Part shown: positions 12,818 through 28,795 of the stretch, in pieces
Position numbering within the stretch: the first letter of the stretch is position 1
How the letters are laid out: every line of letters begins with the position of its first letter
Assembly: GCA_021234155.1 (NCBI GenBank)
Contig: JAJEKV010000113.1
Coordinates: 622,001-686,000 of the forward strand
Length of the DNA stretch: 64,000 nucleotides
Reading direction: 5' to 3'
DNA from: Isoetes taiwanensis
Lineage: Eukaryota > Streptophyta > Lycopodiopsida > Isoetales > Isoetaceae
Position numbers and translations under genes: made by a program
Notes under the pieces: model-generated
Told to the model about the DNA's origin: nothing
Databases searched by the model: none
Seen by the model: only the letters and a program-made list of their open reading frames with translations

Positions 12818-14357
12818 TGTGGCGCCCAAAGATAACATACGGTATGAATAATGATATTATAATCGACACGTCACTAGTACATCTCGACTCAGACGACATG
12901 TACACGGCGACCGTAAAGGGTAGTACCCTAGGGTACGACCTTGTGAACCATTATATTGCACATGTTAAAGCAATATGTGAATATAATCCCTTTTGCCGCT
13001 GCGGGCAATGACCCATTGACCAAAAAGGGACCAGCCCTAAATGCGTGGAGATAAAGGGGCATAAACCCTAAAAGGGAAACCCTTTCAGTTCTCAGCCCCT
13101 GAGTCTCGGATTGGAGCATTAGAGGATGCATTTCCGCCTGAACGGAAGCAGAGAAGTCGGATCTCCCAGGTTGCAGCTCGATCCAAGATCAGCAGACCCG
13201 AGATCAGCAGCATGGACGCTTTTAGAGGAGTGGGAGTCGGTCAAGATGCGGGTGGGTGGTTGATTCAATAGGTAGATCCGAAGTTATCGCCTCTTTCAAA
13301 AGAAGTTAGCATCCATTCTTAGCTATAGGCGACCCCTATAGCCTAAGAATGATAGACACTAACAAAGGGAACCTAACCATGTATGATTAGGTAGGTTAGA
13401 ATAGATGTATTCTGTTATGTTCGGGTTCTGATGATGTTTTGACATTCTATGCCCAATCTTGTGTATTGGGAAGGGGGTAGAGACCCGTGAGCTCAAGTAG
13501 TTGTATGATCATAGTTAGCCCATTAATTCCCACCACGCGCTGCATAAGAGCCCGGCCGCGGGGTGGCGAGCTAGACCGGGCCGACAAGGAAGGGCTTGTC
13601 CGATCACGCTGATCCCTCCGTGCGTGAAGCGACGGCCGGGGAACATTGTGGGCTAGGCCTAATACCCCTCGCAATCGCGGAGGGCGGGGGTATGGGCTCG
13701 ACACCTCTTGGGTGATGCGCCATCTTCTAGGGGTTCAAGTCGATAATCTGGCAAAGGCTCTCTAGCTCGCCTGTGATTGGCATGAACCTTCTGGAGGAGA
13801 GTGATCTCCTCCTGCCTCATCGGGAGCTGGGGAGATGCAACCCAGTAGTAGCCCCTTTGGCTATGAACCCGGTAGGCTACGGTCAGGCTCCAATACTTTT
13901 CAGCCTATCTGCAAAGTATGCACAGGAGGGGCGGATGGAGTGGACTACCCAACGACCATGTTTCTATGCCAGCCAAATCCATTTGCCATGAATTCTGTCT
14001 ACATTGTTATCCGGAGACCCAAGCCGTCAGTCTTTCCCCAAGAGTCTGAGCCTGGTTAGGATTTCCCCATGTTATGTTGATGTACTGATGTGTTGTTGCA
14101 GCTACTATGATATGGTGGACCACCCTTTGAGGTGGGTATGTTATTGTTGATTGATGTCATGTGCTCATGTGTGTTTACGCTTCCGCAGCTAGATCGATCC
14201 CGAGGGAGACGGGATGAATGACATGTCCATTCTTCCCCGTCGGGTTCTTGGCACAAGAGCCCGATGTTAGGTGGACGGCCTCATGTCAGCGAGCAGATGC
14301 TGGTTTGAGGGATGATCTCCAGTTTGTATACGATCGGGGCATCGTATAGGAGCTGGG
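12818..14357 (+). repeat. Right LTR of the LARD-like element
   Basis: Starts TGTGGCGCCC and aligns with 3546-5100. The right end is eroded: the left copy ends GGGCCGCCACA, while here GGGGCA runs into the L1 frame. Confidence 0.83.
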
Positions 14358-16480
14358 GCACCTCTAAGATTCCAAGTGAGGATCTTCATAAATTAAGATA
14401 GAATAAAGGATGGTTGAGAAAAAGGAGACTATCTATGCTTGGACTTGGCTTTCCCTCTTCTATCTTTTTTGTTTTTACTTCTGGTATTATTGGCAGGAGC
14501 ATTGGAGTTGGCAACCATATTGGTTTTTCTGCCAGCCTTTGCTTTATTGAGCTCTCTCTTATCATTGTTGGCTATAGTGGAAGTGTTTAGGTAATATTCA
14601 ATATCCCAATTATTATCCTTCCCATTATTACACAAGTTTTCTTTATCACTGTCAATTTCATCAGAGGAAATCCCCTTAGAAAAAACTCAAACAGCTTATT
14701 AACAGTTCACTATTACGAAGACTATTATTAAATTGAGCCTTAGCAGGTTCGAGAACTTGCCTGGTTGGAGTCTTTTCTGGTTCAATGATCTGCATATCTG
14801 CAAACTCAAGAGTCTCTGGGACAAATTCAATGTCACAATCTATTTCCCTGCTCAAATCCTGAGGTGAGTTATCTGTCAACTTAGAACCCTGCTGACCTAT
14901 CTGATTTTCTTTTTCCAATCCATTTCCTGCCTGACATATCTGATGGGAAAGGTTCTGAGCCTTAGCAGTGAAGTCTATTGTGGCCAGCTGATTTGCAATT
15001 TTATCAGAGATAAAAGGCTGATGATCATGACAAGAGAAAGAGTCCTCAGGAGAAGAGAGGTCAATAAGGTCAAGGAAGTTAACCATTTTTGGAATAGGTG
15101 TATTAGTTTTGAGGAAGTTAGGAGGTGGCTGAGATGTAGGTTTAGATAAATGAGGCTGAGCAATTTCTGGATCCTCATTCTCAGAGTGCAGTAATTCCAT
15201 TTGTTCTGCATGTGAATTAGTAAAAACAGAAAAATGATTAGAACATTGAATTACCTCATCAAAATCCTGTTTGTTTGAATTTTCTTCAGCAGGTATTTCC
15301 AACATATTTCTTTCAGTTTCCTTATGGTCATGTGTTGCAGAGGAAACCTTTTTAGAAGTTCCAGCAGTATCTTTGCTATTGCTAATGTATTGTACTACCT
15401 TGCAATTATCTTCAGTTTTCCTTTTTGAATTTTTCCCTGTCACCTTGTTCTGCAAAGAATATTTTGCTTGAATTTCCTTAGTTAATGAATCTCTCGTACC
15501 TTTGGTAGGAATCCAGTTGGACAGATTCCATTTTGAGCTTGAATAATGATTATGGTTTCTGATAGTCAAGGAATTTGTATCTGCAGCAATTTGAGCCAAA
15601 GTAGAATGGAGATCCTTGGTAGTATCCTTGGTAGTATAATTTTCCATGTCGACTTTAGCTTTCCCTTTGGCCTTGTACCTTTCAGATTCAGTCATAATTT
15701 CAGAGGAATTGGAAAGATCTTTGTAGCTAGACGCTATTTGAGAATTTGTTCCAATCTGAATTCCCTTTTCCAACCTTTTCTTTGCAATTCTTCTTGTACT
15801 ACCATTGAGCTTTTTCCATATAGAAACCCTTTCCTCTTGCTGTCTTTCTGGTATGGTCAGGTTTTGAGGATGCAAGGGAGGGATAAAAGTATCAGTATTT
15901 CTCTTCTTTGAATTAATGTCTGAAACTTCCTTCTCCTTACAGTTAGTGTACCAAAAATGTCTAAAATCACAAGTCGAGCAAATAGGAGGTAAACCATTCC
16001 ACCTGAGATCCAAGGAAGTTTTTTGGCCGAAACAATCTGTGAAAGGAATGGAGGTAGGAATTTCTTTGGATAGGTCAATTTGGACATAGACAACAGGAGG
16101 TTCATAAGGAGCATAAACAGTGGAAACATAATTGCCAATAGAATTAAACAGACTCCTGATTTTATTCTTCATTCCAATAAATTGGATTCAAGCCAAATAA
16201 GGAAGTTGAGGCTACATGGAAGTTATTAAGGTCGGCAGTTGAATGCTTGGGATTCCATTTGATAAATGAAAGATGAAAATTCTCAAAGACGAGAATTCCA
16301 CTGTGAAGCAGAAAATTAGCAGACCTTTGGCTACCATATTGAACCATAATATATGGATAATTTAGCCAGCAAATTCTTTTTGACTTAGGCTACTTGTGGG
16401 CAAAGCTTGACCAAAGCTTCTATAAGTCAATTCCTTGCATGATCAAATTTTACATTTGAATTCACAAATTGACCACTTGC
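14358..16480 (-). mobile_element. L1-type LINE, 5' half (ORF1 and start of ORF2)
   Basis: This is the upstream half of the L1 split by the LARD-like element. On the minus strand ORF1 runs from about 16347 to 14429 and ORF2 begins at the ATG at 14389 with MKILTWNLRG, the signature N-terminus of plant L1 endonucleases. That frame is cut at about 14360 and resumes at 3545. The 5' end of the element is not defined; no promoter or TSD could be placed beyond 16380. Confidence 0.78.
14429..16347 (-). pseudogene. L1 ORF1 (nucleic-acid-binding protein), frameshifted
   Basis: The main frame (14676-16172, 498 codons) starts in the middle of a plant L1 ORF1. Upstream, in another frame (16162-16347), lies FHLSFIKWNPKHS followed by YWNE, the end of the DUF4283-type N-terminal domain. 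After it come the IGNYVSTV stretch and a zinc-knuckle-like CSTCDFRHFWYTNC at about residue 61, whose spacing (C-x2-C-x3-H-x5-C) departs slightly from CCHC. The rest is low-complexity and Ser/Thr/Lys-rich. The C-terminal basic tail continues in another frame at 14429-14635. At least two frameshifts make it non-functional. In L1 elements this protein coats the RNA during retrotransposition. A host gene is unlikely given the domain order and the ORF2 start 40 bases downstream. Confidence 0.72.
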
Positions 16481-17606
16481 CTGCTTAAGGGTGTCCAATC
16501 ATACTTTTGACAATCAAGGCTATCAAAGTGCAATATAACTGGATAAGAGTGATTGCTAGGGGCTAAAAGACTCAATATTTACAGCTGGAGTCTAATGATT
16601 TGTATGGCACATAAGAATAATCAAACATGCACAATTGTCCATATCCAATCTTAGTAACAATTTGGATATAACAAGTTTCTTTTTCATTTTTATATATCCA
16701 TATGTTAGTGCATGACATATGTATACTTGTTTCATCCAAATGTAGCCGGACATTTCTAAGCAAAACACACCACACTATAAAAAAGTCATAATAGAAAGTA
16801 TAATTCATGGATATGCAACAATTTACCTCATGAATGGATCGATGAGCCGTGATTATTAAGCCACCGTGTCTCATTGTCCATAATGTTTGCTCTCATTATA
16901 GTGATTGGGTGGGACTTCTCCTTGCAATACACCATGGGTAGAAAGTTGTCGAGTAATTCTATTAGGGATCTACTCCTCTTCTTCAATATGTTATTAAGGT
17001 AAATAACACAATCCAAGGAAGCAAAATGTAAAATTCACAAATGGAAAAAGTAGTTTTAACATAGTTTAGATTTCAAAGTGGATTTCAGAATTATCAAATC
17101 TTCTCTTCTTCATAGCTACACAGCCACTTTTCTATAACAAATTAGATTTAAAATAGATTATTGCTTCTGGTAATAATCATATCTTATTCTTCTTCTTCAT
17201 AGCCACGATAAAATTTTCGGAGATATCATCCAACCAATTTTCTATTGGATGCCTATACGTTTAGCTCTGCTGCCTTGTTTTCCTTTATATCTACCATCTG
17301 ATGCACATCTATAGCTGCTTCTTTTGCCATTCCTTGCATCAAGCATTTGATTTCTTGCATATAAGGCTCTTTCTTCTCCCTCAATGATTTGCAGGTTTTC
17401 TTCAACTCTTTCCATTTGGTATATGATTGTTATAGCCTGCAATCAACCTCTTTCACCTTTAATTCATAGACTCCTTCTATTTTGTCATCACCGGTAAGGA
17501 ATATGTAACGTTAAATGATAAACAATTCAGTAAATTAGTTACAGGCATACAAAGTATATTGCACGATCTAAATTTACTTTATTAGAGGCTCAATTGACTC
17601 GTAGGT

Positions 17607-17632
17607 TATTATTTATTTATTTATTTATTTTT
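17607..17632. repeat. (TTTA)n microsatellite
   Basis: About six tandem copies of ATTT/TTTA. Confidence 0.9.
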
Positions 17633-17811
17633 AAATACCCATTTTCACTCATTAAGAGTTAGTGGAGTTTTGGCCACTACTTGGGGTAAATTTACATGGA
17701 AGGGGTCGAACTTGTCTTTCAAAAAATTGTATACAGAGGTGTTTTTAGTTACCCTCTATACGCACATGGCATACCCCCATTTATATAAGTGCATCCCCTG
17801 GGAATTTAACC

Positions 17812-18180
17812 TTCACAAATGCAAAACCACAAACCATCACAAATACAAAACCACAAACCATAGAACACAATTTAAAATTCATTCAATCCACAAACCAAGG
17901 CACCCAACCACAAACCACAAACCACAGAACACAATATTGAATTCACTCAATCCAAAAACCAAAACACCTAACTTATAAACCAAATCAAAGGACCCTAATT
18001 TAAAATCTACTAACCCAAACCACAAATCATAAACCAGAAACAAAAACCCAAATATATAAACTACAATCTAAGTTCATAAACCGTAAAGTCACAATTTTAC
18101 CAAGAAACACAATTTCAAATCTACAATGTAAATTCACAATTCCAAACTACAATTCTATCATAGAACCACAACTCAAGATC
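17812..18180. repeat. Degenerate AC-rich minisatellite
   Basis: Repeated variants of ACAAACCA and AAACCACAAAC are interspersed with AATTCA(T/C)TCAATCC blocks (for example 17876-17890 and 17940-17954). Confidence 0.6.
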
Positions 18181-18539
18181 CGGTGACCTCAAAACAAAAA
18201 CTATGACCCTGCTTTTGATGGTATCCTTAACACGTATATGCATGTCCTTTAAGAGGATAGGAGATTAGAAAAATGTTAAGCTAATACTTGAATGTCAATC
18301 AAACCCTTTGAACAATTGTTCCTAACCAATCTCCTTTTAAAATCTTTGGGATGCAGTGTTTAAAAGCTATCAAGGTGCAAGCCCTAGAGTCTCGCAATTA
18401 AACTGGGCTCAAAATAACTAATCAATTTCAAACTAAATTAGGCATTGATTAGGCTAAAAAATCTATTCTATTCTATTCTATATCAAATGTTAACACCTTA
18501 GTTCTGACACCTTATATTATTAAATATAAGAATTCACAT

Positions 18540-22845
<4,306 letters not shown>

Positions 22846-23422
22846 GTCATACATTTTGTTGTTTTCCACATGGTTTTGCACCTAGAATATATACCATACT
22901 TTTTTTGTCTTACATATGCCATTGGCTCCAACAACAGCAACAACAATTACACAATAAATTAACGGATCATAAATAGAATAGCATCTTCCATCTGCTAAAT
23001 AAATATTTTACTTTAGGACTAAGAAAATCGTTCACTATCCTTTTTGAAGATGGGATTCATAAGCTCAGAAGATTGCTTTAAGGTTTAGTTGAACCTAGAC
23101 ATTCTCCGCTCAGATGAGCCTATCTCAGTATCTTTCGTCATACATTTTGTTGTTTTCCACATGGTTTTGCACCTAGAATATATACCATACTTTCTCTGTC
23201 TTACATATGCCATTGGCTGCAACGACAGCAACAATTACACAATAAATTAACAGATCATAAATTAAATAGCATCTTCCATCTGCTAAATAAATATTTTACT
23301 TTAGGACTAAGAAAATCGTTCACTATCCTTTTTGAAGATAGGATTCATAAGCTCAGAAGATTGCTTTATGGTTTAGTTGAACCTAGACATTCTTTGCTCA
23401 GATGAGCCTATCTCAGTATCTT
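22846..23422. repeat. Tandem duplication, 291-bp unit
   Basis: The unit at 22846-23136, starting GTCATACATTTTGTTG, is repeated at 23137-23422 with only a few substitutions and one short deletion (one CAACAA unit). No open frame spans it. The high identity suggests a fairly recent duplication. Confidence 0.92.
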
Positions 23423-25164
23423 GTTTTTCATAACAGGTTCATATATATTATAATTGCATTCGATTTGTTCCTAGCAAGTTGTTGTTAGAGCCAGTGTTTA
23501 GTGTTTACGTGGGTGAAGTTCCAGAGCTGGAGGAGGCTTATTTTCATACTTCTATTTGTAATCTAAGGATTTACATTCAAAACGAATGCGTTCACTCTTT
23601 TAGTTGAGCCGACTCCTCTGAAGATTGTTAGTGGCAAACGTCAAAATTAAAGATCACCTCAATAGATTGCGCTAACTCCTAATCGATCCATTTAGAAGCT
23701 AAATAAAGAACCTAACTATTAAACATGCATATCCTAGAATAGGCTAGGCCATCTTTAAGCCAAGGTTCTGCTACATACATTGTTATTTTCTCAATGAGAA
23801 CAGGTGCAAGAAATGTTCCTGTTAAAAGTTTGAGTGACATAATGGACTAACTTAGCTCAGCAAGTTGACGACAGGAACAGCCAGTGAACAAACCTGAATT
23901 TATACAAATGTTAAACAATCAAGTTGAGATGCTCACCCAACATGACGTCTTACACTGCATAAGTGCTGAAACGAAAAGAAATACTCAAGATTCTACATCT
24001 ACTTGTGAGTTACCACATGTACAAACAGAGAATTGGATTGTAGAAACAGATTGGCAAACAGTATTCCATGCATGCCTACAGCTACTGGGAAGTGATGCCA
24101 ACATATAAATTAAATCCCAATGATAAATATTTGAGAAAGCCAAAAATACAAAAATAATATGTAGATGCTTACAATAAAGTACCTGCTCTACAGTAGATGG
24201 GAAGTGCAAAGTTAATGATCTACAGTCGATGGGAAGTGCAAAGTTAATGATTACACTCAAATTGACAATGGCATAGATATCATTAAACATTTGCAATGGA
24301 TGTAAAGAAAAATTGCAATCACTCAGAGTATGCTAGAATCTTGTTTGATCTTCTGGAATCACCATACAATGTTCTGCCCCTGAAGGTCACTCTTCTTTTT
24401 CAAATGTTTCTTCGCTAAACTACCTATGCATAATCCATTAAAAGGTGCATTTCTATCGCAAGCGACACTTCTTGAAGGTGCATTTGCCAAATGAAGCGAC
24501 ACTTCCTGAATCTATCAAAAGGATCAGCTCACACTGGTCTATGCAAGCTTGTCCCTAAATTAGAAGAAAAGATCTCAGCTCACGCTGATCTATGCATGCT
24601 GATTGAACTCTTTATGATCTGCTCTCCATCCAAAAATGTCCAGATTAGGACTTAAAGAAATAAATGTTGATAGATAAGAGCAAGGGGCTACGGCCCCACT
24701 AAAATGTAATAAAGAATATGGCAGTAGCCATTTGATAAAGTCATTTTGATAAAGAACGCCGAGATTGGGATCTAGATCCTAAATTAAGATTTGACAATAA
24801 TTAAAAGCATGGAGGCCAGCAGAAGATGCAAGGAATTCAAGCGAATATTGCTTTAGGGAATCCTCAGCCAATCGAGAACTAATCATTCTCAGATCCCATC
24901 TGAGTAGCCTAAGCCTGCATGACTCCAAAATAAACAGATCTTTCAGATGAATACTTATCTTGGACAGACATATCAAGCAACATGTGTCAAGCTATGATCA
25001 ACAACCGAGCAGTGCCTTTAACTTGACCACATCTAATAAGAGCAAGAAGTACCAGTCCCATTATCGATATAGAAATATCGTCCAAAGAAGAAGATGCATG
25101 AAGAAACTACAATGGAAAGCTTGAAATTCAGCTGGCAATTGGAGACACTGTAAAAACAACATAC
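23423..25164. other. Intergenic DNA with small local duplications
   Basis: No gene is recognised. An imperfect tandem pair lies at about 24189-24252 (unit about 31 bases, GATGGGAAGTGCAAAGTTAA in both copies), and loosely repeated GCGACACTTC and CAGCTCAC blocks occur at 24455-24595. The minus-strand open frame at 24779-24976 follows an acceptor-like CATGCAG and could be untranslated exon of the neighbouring minus-strand model. Confidence 0.4.
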
Positions 25165-25827
25165 CTTAGGTCTACTCATCGAACTCAGACTTGAATTGTC
25201 TTGTGTAGTCATCACTTATTCTTGGTGTGTAGCCACTGTTCTGTAGTTAGAAGATAAAGTAAGAGGATGATGGAGTAATTTATATAAACCAAACTACAAA
25301 GCAATTTATATGGAATAAACCGTGTGAAATTGAATGAACAAAGTATGGCAATCGAGACAGAATATGCTATTACCTTGAACTTGAATACTTTATGTGCAAA
25401 GGAATAAATGGTGGCTACTGCATCAAGCAGTACTTTCACTCTTGATAGGTTGAACCAAGAAAGCTTTGTGTTTCAGGCCGTTCGTGCTACATCAGGTGGC
25501 AAATGCTGGCAAAGCAGCCACCTCTCATGAATCCACCTCTTATGCAACCAATGGCACTGTGCTGATTAAGATCTGGATGGTAGCAATTAACAGTGAACCT
25601 GGCCTAGTAGGTCTTTTACAATCAGCCTAAGACTGAATTGACGATGCGTCATTTGCATCAAGCAATATGGGAAACCCATATGGCAGCAATGCAATATAAT
25701 TGAATACTTACCCTGGAAGACATGTTCAATTGCCAGAATACCTACAGGCGCATAAGCAATAGAAGAACTACATGCATCTGTGCAGTTCTTCTGAACGAAG
25801 CATGTTGCTAGCTTCACACCTGGGTGT
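25165..25827 (-). CDS. Exon-like ORFs of an unidentified minus-strand gene (3' part)
   Basis: Three open segments with splice signals read in order on the minus strand: 25827-25712 (after CTTTCAG, before GTAAGT; contains GVKLATCFVQKNCTD), about 25438-25374 (before GTAATA; KVLLDAVATIYSFAHKVF), and 25240-25165 (after CTACAG, before GTATGT; NSGYTPRISDDYTRQF, then a stop at 25172-25174). With the middle exon started at 25438 the three join in one frame ending DYTRQFKSEFDE-stop. The middle acceptor is weak. I do not recognise the protein. The middle section is hydrophobic, the end is polar. It may be the 3' end of a gene whose earlier exons lie at 26-33 kb, or a separate pseudogene. Confidence 0.35.
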
Positions 25828-26105
25828 CTGAAAGAGTTTCATAATCATTGATGTCAGCAACAAAATGTAAATCTGAATGAAGAAACAAAGGATAAAGTGA
25901 TTTGATATGGACATTCACTTGAAGAAGAGGGACACAATTTCCAGAGTCAAAACCCTTGGTGATATGAGCTATTTCTTTCACACCTCCTCCATTTAATAGG
26001 ATGTTGCATTATATTAGATCAAGAAAAAAGCAGAGTTGCCATAACTAATGGTCAAAACTGTCAATGGAAGGAAGATCGGAAGGAAACGTCGACTCACAAA
26101 CATTC

Positions 26106-26344
26106 CTACTTTAGCAAATGATCATCATTGGAGACATAATCTGCAAGGAAATAAGTTGTGGATTGTCTGGAATCGATTTAGATTTGTGCAGAAAATTACC
26201 GTGCTTATTAGTGCGGCTCAAGATTCTTTTGCCGATATCCGTGGAATCAAATTGCAGTGTCGGTGATGCATCTGTATCTTCCATGGTTTCAGAACTTGGT
26301 AGATCGGCTTTAGGAATGATGACCAACCATGGCATAAAAGCCAA
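26106..26344 (-). CDS. Two joinable exons of an unidentified minus-strand gene
   Basis: On the minus strand exon 26344-26200 follows ATATTCAG and ends before GTAATT. Exon 26140-26106 follows CCTTGCAG. Joined, they stay in frame and read LAFMPWLVIIPKADLPSSET... to ...NDDHLLK-stop, with an acidic Ser/Thr-rich centre. The matching splice phases and consensus sites are the main support. The family is not recognised. Because a stop closes this frame, either the exons at 25.2-25.8 kb belong to another transcript or this pair is an alternative 3' end. Confidence 0.35.
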
Positions 26345-28149
26345 CTGAATATCACAACCACTATGTTACAAATGCCAAATGGAGGAAACACCTTTTCTTT
26401 TGCTGCACTCTGGCATAGCAAAATTCACTGGCATGTAAAGTTCAGTAACTTCGAGGGGATAATGTCTTTGCTCCAAAAGCTAGCTATCAGATGGAATGTC
26501 TATTTAAGAATGAATAGTTTGAGCCAATTGTATATTTTCAGAGCCCCAGATCTGAGCATTTTCTATATAAAAAGAAGCAGACGATCATTAGGCACTGGCA
26601 GAAATGGAAAGCCTGATTTGCAGCTGCACATGAATTTACATATAGTATCATGCACGCCATATGAAATTCTGACTTGACAGATGAAATGACCTCTAGGCAA
26701 ATGCATTATCCAACTCAATTGCTATAGCAAAGAGTGAATGCAGAAAAATAGTGCAGACATGTTGCTACAAAAGTAATTTGGTAGCTTTAATCAGAACTGA
26801 CTTATTGCAGTGCAAATTGGTTCTTAAAATGCAGCACAACTTACAACATAGCATCTGCCTCACAATAATGCCACAGCAAATATTGTTTCAAAAGCCCTGT
26901 AAAACCCATAGTTAACGGAGTGCAAGGTTAAAAAATAATACAGAAGGAAAAGAAAAACGAAGAACGTGAAGAACAAAGAGAAACCTAGTCAAACCAAAAT
27001 CAGAAAGCAAAAATAGCAAGAAAGAGGTTGATAGATGCCATGAGAAGCAAGGCAAATGCAGGGGAGGAGGTAATGCAAAAGGGGACGAATGGGGATCATA
27101 TATAGAAAGAAATCGTACAGATGTTTTTCTGCTAGTTGCAGTTTAAAGGTACAGGAAAAAAAAGGTCTGAATCAATGGCCTGTTTGCCAGAATAGAACCT
27201 ATCCAAATAGCACTATGCTTAGAGTTTCGTGGCAATCAATTACAATCCAATATGAAGAAGTTACTCGCCTTCGCATCCATCAGAAGTGATTTACAAAGAG
27301 AAAGCAGACCCTGGCAATAGGCAGCTGAACAATTCAAAAATTAACAGCATAAGCCTAACTTTCATTTAAGAACCGACCCGCTTCCACCTTCACTGCCAGA
27401 ACAAATTAAGCTCAGGGTTCGTGAGCATGGAAACCATGAATTGCCTCTAAAACCTTGGGTCCACTCCAGAATCTATTATACACCAGCATGCACGCATACA
27501 TGGAAGGCCAGCGTGCTAAATCCGGCCAGTATAATTTAGGATTCCTTTTCAATCCGGCTAGCATGCACGGCTCCATCGCCATCTGTAAGAATCATGTCCC
27601 TTATCCAACCAACTAATCAAGAATCATAAGGAAAAAACTTACTCGATTTTGGACCTAATTTTTGGATCACTCGAATTTTTCTCCGGCATCTGAAATGCTC
27701 AAAATCTTAGGAAATCGGTTTATAAAAAAATCCAAAAATGTTTTCCTCCATGCCGGATAATCCCAAATTAACAAAGTAGATTTCTTTGTTCTTCTATCTC
27801 CTTATTATGGAGCGCACTATCAACAAATTTCTTTTTTGAACAATGGACTAAACAGGAGTGTACAGAGTTGACTGGTCATCTATAGTGGAAACTAAGTTGT
27901 CCGGTCATATATAGTGGAAACTTCTGTATGAAGATTTAGGCATGAAAGTTAGAAGCTAAAGTGACCTTGCTCAACAAGGGCAAATAAAAAAAGTCAAGGT
28001 AAATTTAGCTAACTTGAAGAAGTTAAAAGTATTATTTGATGCACACACATCACTCACTGCACAATGCAAAGTTGGCCCATTGGCATCAAATTATGCTAAC
28101 TGTTATTATGGCACATAGAAAGAACGAATGTCCATGTACTATATTTACA
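26345..28149. other. Intergenic or intronic DNA, no gene recognised
   Basis: No domain is visible on either strand. Imperfect repeats of GGTCAT(C/A)TATAGTGGAAACT lie at 27873 and 27903. Confidence 0.35.
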
Positions 28150-28760
28150 AATGACAATTTTTATTTATGCATATCACCTAGTTTGCTCAAGTGCTGCAAA
28201 TGAGGCAGTGCAAAAAACTGCAAAATTTTATGGGATTCAAAGCATTATCATTATTGGGCATTCCTTGTGTGCTGCTCTAAGATTTGTTTCTGCCAGATTG
28301 ACGGCCACAAAGGGAAAATATATAGAAACCCACCTATTTAATCCTCCTCCTTCATCCTCTGCCGCCCCTTTTTAGTCCTTTTTGACGCCCCATCCTTATA
28401 ACAGACTCAGCCCTGTTTACAGCACTGTTAAGGCCAGACTTGTCAATGCTATCAAATCGGATGAATCCAAGCTCAAGTCCAAAACTGAGTTTCATATGCT
28501 AGGGGCTTGGTACCCAAATTTATATGTGCATTCTCGGGATCCTATTTCTTTGAGTTATGCTGATTACTTTAGGAACCATTTTTACCTGCATAATAAATTG
28601 GGAAGCCGCCATATGCCCCATAAGACTATTAGCGGTCTGTTTAATGGTTCCATACCTCACCACTTAATCCCCTCTACCATCATGCATGTGTGTGATCATC
28701 TCGGCCCCAATGAGGGCTTCAGTAATGCCCGCACTTTAAATCAGTGATGGAATCTAGAGC
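28150..28760 (+). pseudogene. Lipase-like (alpha/beta hydrolase, At4g10955-type) pseudogene fragment
   Basis: One forward frame reads AVQKTAKFYGIQSIIIIGHS then LCAAL, VETHLFNPPPSS-like YIETHLFNPPPSSSAAP, and later WYPNLYVHSRDPISLSYADY and SRHMPHKTISGLF, closing with HLIPST and ARTLNQ. This layout matches plant class-3-lipase-like proteins annotated GDSL esterase/lipase At4g10955-like. The nucleophile motif should be GHSLG; here the last residue is Cys. An in-frame TAG at 28373-28375 and a TGA at 28745-28747, just where family members end in a Trp-rich tail, break it. The N-terminal third is missing. No introns interrupt the surviving part. Confidence 0.65.
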
Positions 28761-28795
28761 TCCCTGTTCAACCTCATCAACACCAAGTAAATACA

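Larger units (their letters stand above)
3546..14357 (+). mobile_element. Non-coding LTR retrotransposon (LARD-like), inserted in the L1 endonuclease
   Basis: Two direct repeats of about 1.55 kb (3546-5100 and 12818-14357) flank 7.7 kb of internal DNA. A primer-binding site follows the left LTR and a purine tract precedes the right one, which sets the orientation as plus. I find no gag, protease, RT, RNase H or integrase motif inside. Long LTRs plus a long non-coding interior fit the LARD class (large retrotransposon derivative), though an old element with eroded coding capacity is possible. The host L1 reading frame breaks at 3545 and resumes at about 14360. The expected 5-bp TSD is ATACC on the left (3541-3545) and appears decayed on the right, where only ACC remains. 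Confidence 0.8.
16481..18539. other. AT-rich intergenic DNA with simple repeats
   Basis: No gene is recognised. Contents that can be named: a (TTTA)n microsatellite at 17607-17632, a degenerate AC-rich minisatellite built on AAACCACAAAC-like units at about 17812-18180, and an (ATTCT)n run at about 18460-18482. Minus-strand open frames at 16572-16874, 16828-17016 and 17242-17442 show no recognisable domain. Confidence 0.45.

Noticed and set aside
14676-16172. 498-codon minus-strand frame as a host gene
   Set aside because: Domain order (end of DUF4283-like domain, zinc knuckle, basic tail) and the adjacent ORF2 start identify it as L1 ORF1.
16828-17016. Minus-strand frame resembling a MULE or FAR1-type transposase fragment
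   Set aside because: The resemblance is limited to a few residues; no catalytic motif or terminal repeat is visible.
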